This document shows positions 1 to 9,904 of a stretch of 64,000 nt of DNA, piece after piece. The notes beneath the pieces are model-generated. The model searched no databases. It saw only the letters and a list, made by a program, of their open reading frames with translations, and was not told the origin of the DNA. The translations under genes and the position numbers were made by a program. This stretch comes from Lottia gigantea (Eukaryota; Mollusca; Gastropoda; Lottiidae): NCBI RefSeq assembly GCF_000327385.1, contig NW_008707001.1, positions 4,488,382 to 4,552,381 on the forward strand, written 5' to 3'. Within the stretch, counting starts at the first letter, position 1. Each line of letters opens with the position of its first letter.

Positions 1-118
1 GCAAACACCTTGATAATGATGTAATTATTGTATTGTTGATGTTTTATTATTTTACAGAATATGTTCTATTTGTGTGGAAAGAATCACAATATAAGGAAGC
101 CTTCCAGTACAAATGATC

Positions 119-440
119 TTAAAGATGGGTTCCCTTATTTTTATTTATGAAAATGAAAATGCTAATAATTTAAATACCAGTCTGTCTCACATGTCCATAA
201 TTAACTAAATTAGAAGAGAATTACAAGCAGAATTCCAATGATTGACAGATCAAGAAAGGTGATAAAAGTCTTTTTTTGTTTATCCAGACTGGACTACATG
301 GGCATTTATGATTGGTTAAAACTCTTAACTATATGCAATAAGAACATAATGATATGGTTAAGAATCCATGATTAGAAACATCAATTAATCAAATAGTTTG
401 CTTAATTTGACACTAAAAAAATGAGGAAACCCATTTTTAA
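119..440. mobile_element. MITE with TTAA target sites, piggyBac-like
   Basis: TTAA at 119-122 is followed by AGATGGGTTCCCTTATTT. TTAA at 437-440 is preceded by the inverted counterpart AAATGGGTTTCCTCATTT (read on the minus strand). The pair forms imperfect terminal inverted repeats of about 25 bp around a 314-bp non-coding core. TTAA duplication is the known signature of piggyBac-type transposition, so this is probably a non-autonomous derivative. A second copy in the opposite orientation lies at 37384-37675, which supports a mobile family. There is no transposase. Confidence 0.7.
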
Positions 441-1418
441 AGGGGGCATTATTCCAAATTTTCATTTTTAAAGATATTTTAAAAATATGCTATTTACATT
501 CATGTATCTTCTTGATGAAACTAAATTAGAGTTAAAATAGTTAATTAAAAACAAAGTATTACTAAGTAAGCAGCTTAAACTAGTTTTGGTGTTGAGCCTT
601 ATAAAGACTTGATATATTTAGTTGAAACCTTTAGAATACATAGGAGACATATTTCTCTACAATTAGTTGTCTAGTTTGCTTAAATCTGTACAGTAATTTT
701 CTAACACCTTGTAAAAAGCATAACAAACTTAAAAAGATTATGTCAACATTTTAAATAGTTTTGTAATAAAAAATTAACGGCATGATTTTTTTGCGTTAAA
801 ACATTTAAATTAGTTATGGGACACATTTCTCTATATTTTTAAAAGTTTTCATGAAAATGAGCAAAAACTGTTCGACTTACAAAGAAATCTTAATAACCTT
901 TAAGAAAATAATTTCCTTCAGACTTTAACCCACTGGGTTTCAGATCCAGATTAACTTTTACAGTTCTGTTGCAAGTGTGAAATATACTTTAAAAAAAAAC
1001 GTTTTTGCTGCAGGTAATAGGCATTTCTTCTTGAATTTTCATGGTTTGGCTTCAATAAATTGATATGTTTTTGTCACATATGAAATATATCTTTTTTTTT
1101 CTATTTTCCAAATCTGCCAAATAAGATTATTGGAAAAAAAACGACAAAAAGTATATTAAAAATTGAAATGCCAAGGCTATCCTTAAAAAATTCAATAGGT
1201 AAGTTAAAGGGTATTGCAGATACCGATGGCAATGTTCTTTTAGAAATACATTGAGTTTTTATGTAAATTGAAGTCTGTAGAATTTGAGAATTTCTGAGAT
1301 ATTGAATATTTGTTGGCCTTGGATTGTCTAAGTACCTATATCAAATCAATGACATAAAACTAATCGTGTTTATTTTACACTTAAAAACCATCCTCTTATA
1401 CCACAACCTGAATAATCT

Positions 1419-1623
1419 TAAAGGGATTGAAAAAAGGTTTTCTAAATGTATGTGTATCAAGACAATAATACCATCAATTTTCAATACACATCTATGTTTC
1501 CCGCAATTCCACTAAAACATGTACTTAGTGTCTGATGAGAACCTAATCATAAAGGGCCTTGTGATGTGATAAAGCATATTTTGTGATATAAACATGTTAG
1601 AAAACCTCTTTACAATCCCTTTG
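1419..1623. mobile_element. Foldback MITE, family B (copy 1)
   Basis: The left end reads AAAGGGATTG followed by a GGTTTTCTAAA block, and the right end is TTTAGAAAACCTC followed by TTTACAATCCCTTT, giving about 27-bp terminal inverted repeats. The core contains a GATAAAGCATATTTTG block shared with other copies at about 26395-26618 and 51854-52070, with right arms also at about 36130-36272 and perhaps 49975-50090. It is non-coding. I could not assign it to a superfamily because the target duplication is not clear. Confidence 0.65.
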
Positions 1624-2995
1624 ATATTTTGAAGGTAATGTAGATGTTGATGAATTCTTTAAGAAAAAAAGAACATTTTAAAAAGTGTTCTTTCCAGAAC
1701 TTTATTCTAGTACATTGGGGGCACTGTCCCACAAACATCTGATTATGATGCTTTAAAGTCTTGAGTCTTTGGAAATTACATGCAACTCTAGATTTTTGTG
1801 GCCATGCTTTACTTATTATTTAATCTTTGATGATCATTAGACTGGTTTAAAAGATTATTTTGGAATTATAGGTTATTCTTATAGTGCCTTTTTCATACAT
1901 TCAATTGATAGCAATAGCTTTAAGTTAACCCTTGAAACTCAATGTAACAGATCTACTGTCCAGTAAGAGATTTTGAAAGGGGGCACAGCCTTAAAATCAT
2001 ATGTAGGTCTAGGGTAATTAAAGGTATTTCTGATTTTGATATCTATGCCTTGCAACCTGCACTCTTTATTACTGATTTCTTTTTTTATATATCAATATTT
2101 TGAGAGTGTGCTTTATATAAGAAAAGAAATAAAAGAATTGTGTACTATTGATATTGTCCAAGATGATCTTTTATTTACTTTGAGATAAGAATATTTGATT
2201 TGTGATAATTAGAAGGGTCTGTGCTAATTACCAACTCTCATTAACATGTACTTTAACAATTATTATTCTCTATCAGAGCCTTTCTTTATTGATCTTAAAG
2301 CTTTGAAAAGCTTGAAATGGCTGTATAATTCCTACTTTTCTGTATCATATTGAACTATTAAAGTGAAAAATAGATTTATATATCTGATGAAATATTCTTA
2401 TTGAACTGGTGGAATGATATGGAAATAAAAGCTCTACTGTTCTGCACCTTCAAGAAACAAAGATTAGAGTTTCAAAGCCTACTTCATGCACATGAAAGTA
2501 TTTTTAACAATGAAATTCAAGAAGAATTTCTTAAAGCATGAAAGCTTTCATCAATTCTCCTTTTGTTAAATACATGTGTTATTGGATGAGAAAGTTGAAT
2601 AAAAAACATAAAATGTTAAAAGTTTCACATTTTCTATAGCTAATTTGTTCTCCCCAAATTCGATTCATTATGTTTACACTTAGTTACTACCCTAAAAACA
2701 ATAATAACAGTAATCGGAAAAAATGCCTCGGGGGACAGTTAGACTTCAAGTTAAGAAATAATTCAATTTCACCAGCAAAATTATTTCTTTCATGGTCTTG
2801 TCATCTACCATACTCTAGTCTCATAATTTCTCTATTTACTGAACCAATTCTGGGTCAATAGTTTCTTCTTTTGTAAGGAACTGGTCAGAATCAATATGGT
2901 TTTTGGTTCTGTTATATTTCAAGTCTGCTCCCTATAGATATAGTAGATAACAAAATGTTGAAACATGTTCCTTCTGTTTAAATCTACTGTCTGTT

Positions 2996-3537
2996 TGTCC
3001 AGACGAGTTTTGTCTCGTTGGCCCTGAAGGTTTTTGTCTTATTTAACCTGTTAGGTTTTGTCTTGTTTGTCTAGACAGGTTTTGTCATGTCTGACCTGAT
3101 GGGTTTTGACCAGATACGTTTTATCATGTTTGATCAGATGGGTTTTCCCATTTGACCTGAAGGTTTTTATCTTGTTTTGCCAGATAGGTTTTTATCGTGT
3201 TTGTCCTGAACGTTTTTGTCTTGTTTGACCTGATAGGTTTTGTCTTGTTAGTCCTGATGATTCTGTCTTGGTTGACCAGATGGGTTTTGACCAACTGGGT
3301 TTTGTATTGTTTGACCAAATTTTTTTGTCTTGTTTGACTAAATGGGTTTTGCCTTCTTTGACCAGATGTGTTTTGTCTTTTTTGTCCAAATGGGTTTTGT
3401 CTTGTTTGTCCGAATGGTTTTTGTCTTGTTTGTCCAGATGGTTTTTGTCTTGTTTGTCCAGATGGTTTTTGTCTTGTTTGACAACATGGGTTTTGTCATT
3501 TTTGTCCAGATGGGTTTTGACGTCTTTGACTAGATTA
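2996..3537. repeat. Tandem array, 24-25 bp unit, about 20 copies
   Basis: The unit is approximately GTTTTGTCTTGTTTG followed by NCCAGATGG, degenerate, with lengths of about 15-27 bp. The overlapping open frames on both strands (up to 137 codons at 3268-3681) simply translate the repeat into a low-complexity string and are not treated as genes. The array directly abuts the next one. Confidence 0.85.
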
Positions 3538-3559
3538 TTCCCTCTTCTTAAGTTTGAAA

Positions 3560-4090
3560 ATCAGGGGGACTATTGCACTAAGAACTTAAGTGTCATCTTT
3601 TCTCAAAAACTTTTTATGTGTCTTCGTGTTATTTTGTGTGAAAAGGTTACAGTGGAGAAATCTAATGAAGATTACTACTAGAAGTAAAAAGACTTGGAAC
3701 TATTGCACTAAGAACTTATGTGCCATTGTCATATTTTTTCAAAACTTAGTTAATATTTTTTGTGAAAAGTCTATTCAAATCACACTTACTAAACTTTTAA
3801 AAAAACATGACCATTGAAGAAGTGAGACTATTGCACTAAGAACTTATGTGGCATTGTCATATTTTTTCAAAAACTTAGTTAATATTTTGTGTGAAAAGTT
3901 TACAGGAAAGAAATCTAATTCAAATCACAACAAAAAGCCTAAAAAAATTGTCAAGGAAGAAGTGAGACTATTGCACTAAGAACTTATGTGGCATTGTCAT
4001 ATTTTTTTCAAAAATTAAGTTAATATTTTGTGTGAAAAGTTTACAGTAGAGAATTCTTATTCAAATCACACCCACCAGAAGTTAAAAAGA
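3560..4090. repeat. Tandem array, 128-140 bp unit, 4 copies
   Basis: The block ACTATTGCACTAAGAACTTA starts at 3569, 3699, 3827 and 3967. Each copy continues into a TTTTTTCAAAAACTTAGTTA stretch, then a TGTGTGAAAAG block and a GAAATCTAATTCAAATCACA block. Copies differ by small indels and substitutions. It is non-coding. Confidence 0.85.
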
Positions 4091-4450
4091 CCAGCCTTAA
4101 ATTTGCATGAGATGTCGGAATTTGTTAGTGAGACAATAAGTCATGAAAGTCAATTTATTCGTCTAGGTTGTGATTGTGTAAAGTGTCTAATTACTATTCT
4201 ACGATATATTTATTTCTTATCTTATGCATCTGATTAAGTTGAAAATCGAAAAAGAGCAGGCTAATGCCACTGTTCCGGCGAAATTTCTCTCATTGTACCC
4301 TGCATGGCGTTGCACCTCTTCATTAGCTTACATGGTGTAGAAAAGTAGGACGTAAAACTCATTTCATTCCAATATAGGGACTTGACTTGATAAGATTGTA
4401 TATTGTGGCGGTCATATAAAATTAGAGAGCTTAAGGCACTAAGATACTTA

Positions 4451-5397
4451 TTTACTGTTGAATATGATTTGTGTTCTACATCCAGGACTTGTGAAGGAAT
4501 TGTTAAAATGATATTAACATCGTTGTTTCTGTGACTGAGACAGCTAGTTACTGTTGAATATGATTTGTGTTCTACATCCAAGGCTTGTGAAGGAATTGTT
4601 AAAATGATATTAACATCGTTGTTTCTGTGACTGAGACAGCTAGTTACTGTTGAATATGATTTGTGTTCTACATCCAAGGCTTGTGAAGGAATTGTTAAAA
4701 TGATATTAACAGCGTTGTTTCTGTGACTGAGACAGCTAGTTACTGTTGAATATGATTTGTGTTCTACATCCAAGGCTTGTGAAGGAATTGTTAAAATGAT
4801 ATTAACATCGGTGTTTCTGTGACTGAGACAGCTAGTTACTGTTGAATATGATTTGTGTTCTACATCCAAGGCTTGTGAAGAAATTGTTAAAATGATATTA
4901 ACAGCGTTGTTTCTGTGACTGAGACAGCTAGTTACTGTTGAATATGATTTGTGTTCTACATCCAAGGCTTGTGAAGGAATTGTTCAAATGATATTAACAT
5001 CGGTGTTTCTGTGACTGAGACAGCTAGTTACTGTTGAATATGATTTGTGTTCTACATCCAAGGCTTGTGAAGAAATTGTTAAAATGATATTAACAGCGTT
5101 GTTTCTGTGACTGAGACAGCTAGTTACTGTTGAATATGATTTGTGTTCTACATCCAGGACTTGTGAAGGAATTGTTAAAATGATATTAACATCGTTGTTT
5201 CTGTGACTGAGACAGCTAGTTACTGTTGAATATGATTTGTGTTCTACATCCAAGACTTGTGAAGGAATTGTTAAAATGATATTAACATCGTTGTTTCTGT
5301 GACTGAGACAGCTAGTTACTGTTGAATATGATTTGTGTTCTACATCCAAGGCTTGTGTAGAAATTGTTAAAATGATATTAACAGCGTTGTTTATGTG
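4451..5397. repeat. Tandem array, exactly 96 bp unit, 10 copies
   Basis: The block GTTGAATATGATTTGTG occurs at 4457, 4553, 4649, 4745, 4841, 4937, 5033, 5129, 5225 and 5321, an invariant 96-bp spacing. Copies differ at few positions. Variants GAAGGAATTG/AACATCGGTG and GAAGAAATTG/AACAGCGTTG alternate in units 4-5 and 6-7, so a 192-bp dimer has itself been duplicated. Because 96 is a multiple of three, the minus strand reads as a 32-residue peptide repeat (234 and 148 codons, separated by one stop at about 4985). I see no splice context, signal peptide or known domain, so I treat the frame as a by-product of the period. Confidence 0.9.
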
Positions 5398-6159
5398 AGC
5401 AAAGGTTGGCCCAGCTTTGACCACCACCACTTAATGATCCTCTGTACAAATAGTAAAAAAAAATCTCTCGTTGATAGACCGAGTAGGCCTATAAGCAGCT
5501 TTTCCGTTTATATTTGTTTTTCAAATTTACATAAATTAAATGCAAGAAACAAACTAGAAAATCAACAGGATTTTAGAAAGTAGCAAAAGAAAAAATGTGC
5601 TGTATTGAAAAAGAGTGAAATAAAACTCTTTAGAAATGTTATAAATGTAATATCAAGTGATTCTTCATGTCAGATGTGTTCAAATCTTTTCTGCTAATAT
5701 TTACTCAAAAATAACATGGAATGAATTCAGTAAATGGGCAAAAAGTTAGAAGTTTTGATTGTAGAATTGAAGTGTAAGAAGTTGTGAGAGGAATATAAAT
5801 GGATTGTTAAGTAGTTTATGTTTGATCAGAGTTTTTTAGCCAGTAATATAGATGAGTTACACGTCAAATTGGAAAATTGTGACAATAGACAGAGACGTAA
5901 CAATAATCGTAAATTGGATTTTAAAGATGAAGAAATGGAGTTGTAAAATGATTAGAAGGGAATAAGAAGTCACCTATAATGAAATTGGAAGTAAAGAGTA
6001 AACTAGATTTCAGTTGAAATTAAATAGCTGGGAACGCTGTCTAGATTACTGAGTTGAGTTTTTTACTGTTCCTGAATTGGATAGGCTTAAACAAGATTTC
6101 AGATGAAAAAAAAAACACCAGTAATGAAAAAGAAACCAAGTTATGGTTGAGTATGAAAC
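5398..6159. other. Non-coding spacer between arrays
   Basis: AT-rich sequence without a supported exon, RNA gene or inverted-repeat element. Confidence 0.6.
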
Positions 6160-6665
6160 TAAATTTCTGAGTTGAGTATTCTAGGTTTTCAAGGTTTTTA
6201 GGTTGGAGTAATCTTGGTTTCTAGGTTTCTGAGTGGAGTAATCTTGATTTCTGAGTTGAGTAATGTAGGTTCCTAGGTTTCTGAGTTGAGTAATGTAGGT
6301 TTCTGAGTTGAGTAATGTAGGTTTCTGAGTTGAGTAATGTAGGATTCTGAGTGGAGTAATCTTGGTTTCTAGGTTTTTGAGTTGAGTAATGTAGGTTTCT
6401 AGGTTTCTGAGTGGAGTAATCTTGGTTTCTAGGTTTTTGAGTTGAGTAATGTAGGTTTCTAGGTTTCTGAGTTGAGTAATGTAGGTTTCTGAATTGAATA
6501 ATGTAGGTTTCTGAGTGGAGTAATCTTGGTTTCTAGGTTTCTGAGTTGAGTAATGTAGGTTTCTAGATTTCTAACTTTAGTAATGTAGGTTTCTGAGTTA
6601 AGTAATGTAGATTTCTGAGTCGAATAATCTTGGTTTCAAGCTTTTTGAATTGAGTAATCAAGATT
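6160..6665. repeat. Tandem array, about 20-40 bp unit
   Basis: Units combine TTCTGAGTTGAGTAATGTAG and a GTTTCTAG spacer, with a variant GAGTGGAGTAATCTTG. About 20 units are present, in mixed lengths, suggesting alternating short and long subunits. It is non-coding. Confidence 0.85.
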
Positions 6666-7955
6666 ACTGTCAATCATATTTCTGTCAACTAAATTCCAGA
6701 GTTGAGTTAATTATTTTCTGAAACTTAATCTACTTTTATTAATTTACTTTCTTATGGTGTCCTTTATTTGTCATCTCTGCCAGTGCTTTTATGTGGACTA
6801 TCACCTTATATCTATTCAATATTATAGTTCTTAAAGAGAAATCGGTAGTATACAATAAAGGTTGTATCATTTATCAAGAAGAGTGTTGTGTTTATATAAA
6901 TAGGTAACAGTTAAAGGAAACAGCTAATTTGAAAGATTAACAGAACTGATTTGCATATTACTGAGGGAAATGGTAAAATTCTTCTTCTTCCTCTGGTTTA
7001 TAATTGAGTTTGAAGAAAATTTAAAGCTGGGGTAACAATTTTAAACTTAGATGGTTAATATAATTTTCTACATTCCTCGGAGAGTCTGTGATGTAATCAA
7101 ATTTTAGATTTCCATTTAAAAAGCATAGAAAAATGAGCTAAAGTTTATATGTTGTAAAAGGTTCAGGCAAAGATCTAGACAAGTCATATATTCCTTTTAA
7201 ATTATATTGGAAATAAGACCAGGGATTATTTTTATAGTATATAATCTGCCTTTTGCTGGATTTTAAAAGGTTTTGAGTCTGAGTTTTAACCCACTCTTGT
7301 CAGGGATTTTCTTGAATTTATAAGTCATATGGGAATTGATTTTAACTCTAACAGCTAGAATTTGAAGATGATATATTTTGTAGCTGACACGACATTATTG
7401 AATCAGAGTTCTCTATTCTTGCTTCTTCTGCTTATTAACAATTTTCTATTTTATTTTACATGATATTACAATTTTTCAGTCTATATGTTTCAAGGTGAGA
7501 GTATTTCTTTAAGGTGAATTCATACCAGACTCGAATTTGAACCCTTATTTTGCAAGTAACTTTCGATATTCTTTAAGTTTTCTACCTGGTTTTTCAAATC
7601 GTGGGACATTTCCTTTCATTTTATTTAAATCAGAACAAACAAAATTATTAAATGAGTTAGTCTCTTTAAGAGCTTGTCTTGTAAAATTTGTTTGTAGTTC
7701 CATTATTGTTTAATTTGCAGACAGATAGACATTAAAACAACATCAGAGAAAAAAAACAAGCCAGTAAAACTAATTGAATCATTCCATCCCTAAGGAAATA
7801 TTTTATTATTGATAAAAATATAAAAGTAAAGGATAGGTTATTGATCAAAATATAAAAACCTTAAGGATGAAATATAAACGTTATCTTGCTAGGTTGCATT
7901 TATAGAAATTCTGTACTCTTTCCACAAATACTTGGCTTTATCATAGATATTGATA
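6666..7955. other. Non-coding AT-rich stretch
   Basis: No supported exon. A short hydrophobic frame starting at 6970 looks superficially like a signal peptide but was rejected on splice phase (see rejected list). Confidence 0.55.
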
Positions 7956-8640
7956 AAAATAAAAACCAAGATGGAAGATTATAGATAGAAATATAAATCC
8001 AGATGGTAGGTTATTGATAAAATAAAAACCTAGATGATAGGTTAAAGATAAAAATAAAAACCTAGATGGTAGGTTATTGATAAAAATAAAAACCTAGATG
8101 ATAGGTTATTGATAAAAATAAAAACCTAGATGGTAGGTTATTGATAAAATAAAAACCTAGATGGTAGGATATTGATAAAAATATAAACCTAGATGGTAGG
8201 TTATTGATAAAATAAAAACCTAGATGATAGGTTAAAGATAAAAATATAAACCTAGATGGTAGGTTATTGATAAAAATAAAAACCTAGATGGTAGGATATT
8301 GATAAAAATAAAAACCTAGATTGTAGGTTATTGATAAAAATATAAACCTAGATGGAAGGTTATTGATAAAAATAAAAACCTAGATGGTAGGATATTGATA
8401 AAAATAAAAACCTAGATTGTAGGTTATTGATAAAAATATAAACCTAGATGGTAGGGTATAGATAAAAATATAAACCTAGATGGTAGGTTAAAGATAAAAA
8501 TATAAACCTAGATGGTAGGTTATTGATAAAATAAAAACCTAGATGGTAGGATATTGATAAAATAAAAACCTAGATGGTAGGATATAGATAAAAATATAAA
8601 CCTAGATGGTAGGTTATTGATAAAAATAAAAATATTGAAA
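7956..8640. repeat. Tandem array, about 31-33 bp unit, about 20 copies
   Basis: The unit is approximately CCTAGATGGTAGGTTATTG followed by ATAAAAATAAAAA, with variants in the GGTAGGTTATTG part (GGTAGGATATTG, GATAGGTTAAAG). Copy-to-copy identity is high in the centre and decays at both ends, as expected for a minisatellite. It is non-coding. Confidence 0.9.
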
Positions 8641-9847
8641 GTGGGTAAAAATTGGTGAAAAATATAAGATAAAAAACTTGTATATGATATTGATAAAACA
8701 AAAACTTAGAAAAAAAGGATATTGAAAATCAATAAAAAACAAGGCATAATAAATATAAAAAATGTGTAGGTCATTTATAATGAATCCCTATTAAGAATGT
8801 AAAAAGTTGTAATAAGATGATGAAACATGGGAAAAGAAGAATGAAAAGTGACAAATGTCATCAATGATATGTAATCAAGGTTTTTGTATAGAAACAGATG
8901 GAAGATTATTGATGTGAGAATTCCTTGCCCTCTCATCATCGATTTCTATCATGGAGTGAAATGTTCAAGAGATTTTCATCGAGAAATCAGTCTGTGACTA
9001 AGCACACAATGAAGTCATTTTGTTGTTTGAGCTTCAAATTCATTCTGACGAATTATCTGTCGTTACCTTCATAATCACGACCCAAGTTTCGCGCTTAACG
9101 TCACAGATCAATTGGATTAAATGGAAAGGGTTAATGGGCCAGTATTCGCTTGTCTGATGGAAATATTATGTAGTTCATCACTCTGATCTCGTTAAGTAAT
9201 GATGCGAAAAAATTCAAACGAAAACAAGTTGATTTATCTTTGAATTTCTGTAATTGCTGGAAAGTAAAACAGACAGTTATAAATCTTATAATTTCAGACA
9301 AACAGGAAAGTTGATTTTCATGTTGTGATTTAGTCAGATCTGATGTCAATTCAAGATATAATTTTGTCATTTTCATTATTGACTTTTAGCTGTCTGTAAT
9401 TCTAGTTACTGTTCATTAGGTTACCGGTATTTTGAATAAACTTAGAGAAGGTAATTGAATAGAAATTCACATGCTGTTGCAATATTCATATGGCTGAATT
9501 GGCTTGCAATGTTTGCTCATGTCGATGGAATGTTTAAGTCATTTAATAAATACACCAGCAAGACATGGATCTGAAGAATTTAATGCAACTGATTCCTCAG
9601 CCCAATAAATCAGAATGAAAATCAATGATCATACAGTACAGAGATTACATTACATAGATAAACAAATACAATAAGCAGATAATCAGACAATTTTTGATGA
9701 AATATATAGAAATGGAAACTTTTTAAATCTGGCTTAAATCATAAATACTTTGCTGTCTAAAAATGAACTGTGGATGACCAGTCATAAAAATGGTGTATAC
9801 ATTGTAATATTGAATAACTGTTATATTTTCTGTTTGTATATTTTCAG
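8641..9847. other. Non-coding sequence before the first identified exon
   Basis: There are no supported exons. Around 9040-9110 the sequence is less simple and has a local cluster of CpG dinucleotides (GACGAATTATCTGTCG, CACGACC, TTTCGCGCTTAACGTCAC) in an otherwise CpG-poor region. This could be a regulatory or promoter element, but nothing proves it. Confidence 0.4.
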
Positions 9848-9904
9848 GATAATCTAGATGGTCGAGGTAATTTATTCTGTGATAAACAATGTCGACATCA
9901 TGAG
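9848..9904 (+). CDS. ROS1: ROS1 candidate exon 1 in window: Cys-rich N-terminus
   Basis: 57 bp, phase 0 at both ends, flanked by TTTTCAG and GTAAGC. It encodes DNLDGRGNLFCDKQCRHHE. The CxxxC pair fits the Cys-rich N-terminal segment of ROS1, and its phase matches the next Cys-bearing exon at 28258. It has no methionine, so a leader exon must lie upstream. It is short and separated by an 18.4-kb intron, so it is less certain than the later exons. Confidence 0.6.

Larger units (their letters stand above)
1..2995. other. AT-rich non-coding DNA upstream of the ROS1 exons
   Basis: No open frame here has codon content, splice sites or similarity that I can support; the only open frame of note (2670-2861) is 63 codons and composition-driven. 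Two short inverted-repeat elements (119-440 and 1419-1623) are listed separately. The rest is low-GC sequence in which I see nothing further. It may be 5' flank or first intron of the ROS1 gene, because the signal-peptide exon was not located. Confidence 0.6.

Noticed and set aside
3124-3681. Overlapping open frames on both strands
   Set aside because: They translate the 24-25 bp array; low-complexity peptide without gene context.
4261-5430. Minus-strand 234- and 148-codon frames as a repeat-protein gene
   Set aside because: They follow from a 96-bp period without stops; no splice context, leader or known fold. Kept as a finding instead.
6970-7031. Possible ROS1 signal-peptide exon (MVKFFFFLWFII...)
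   Set aside because: Hydrophobic start after ATG, but the only nearby GT donor leaves phase 2, whereas the next exon (9848) needs phase 0 and has an in-frame stop if entered in phase 2.
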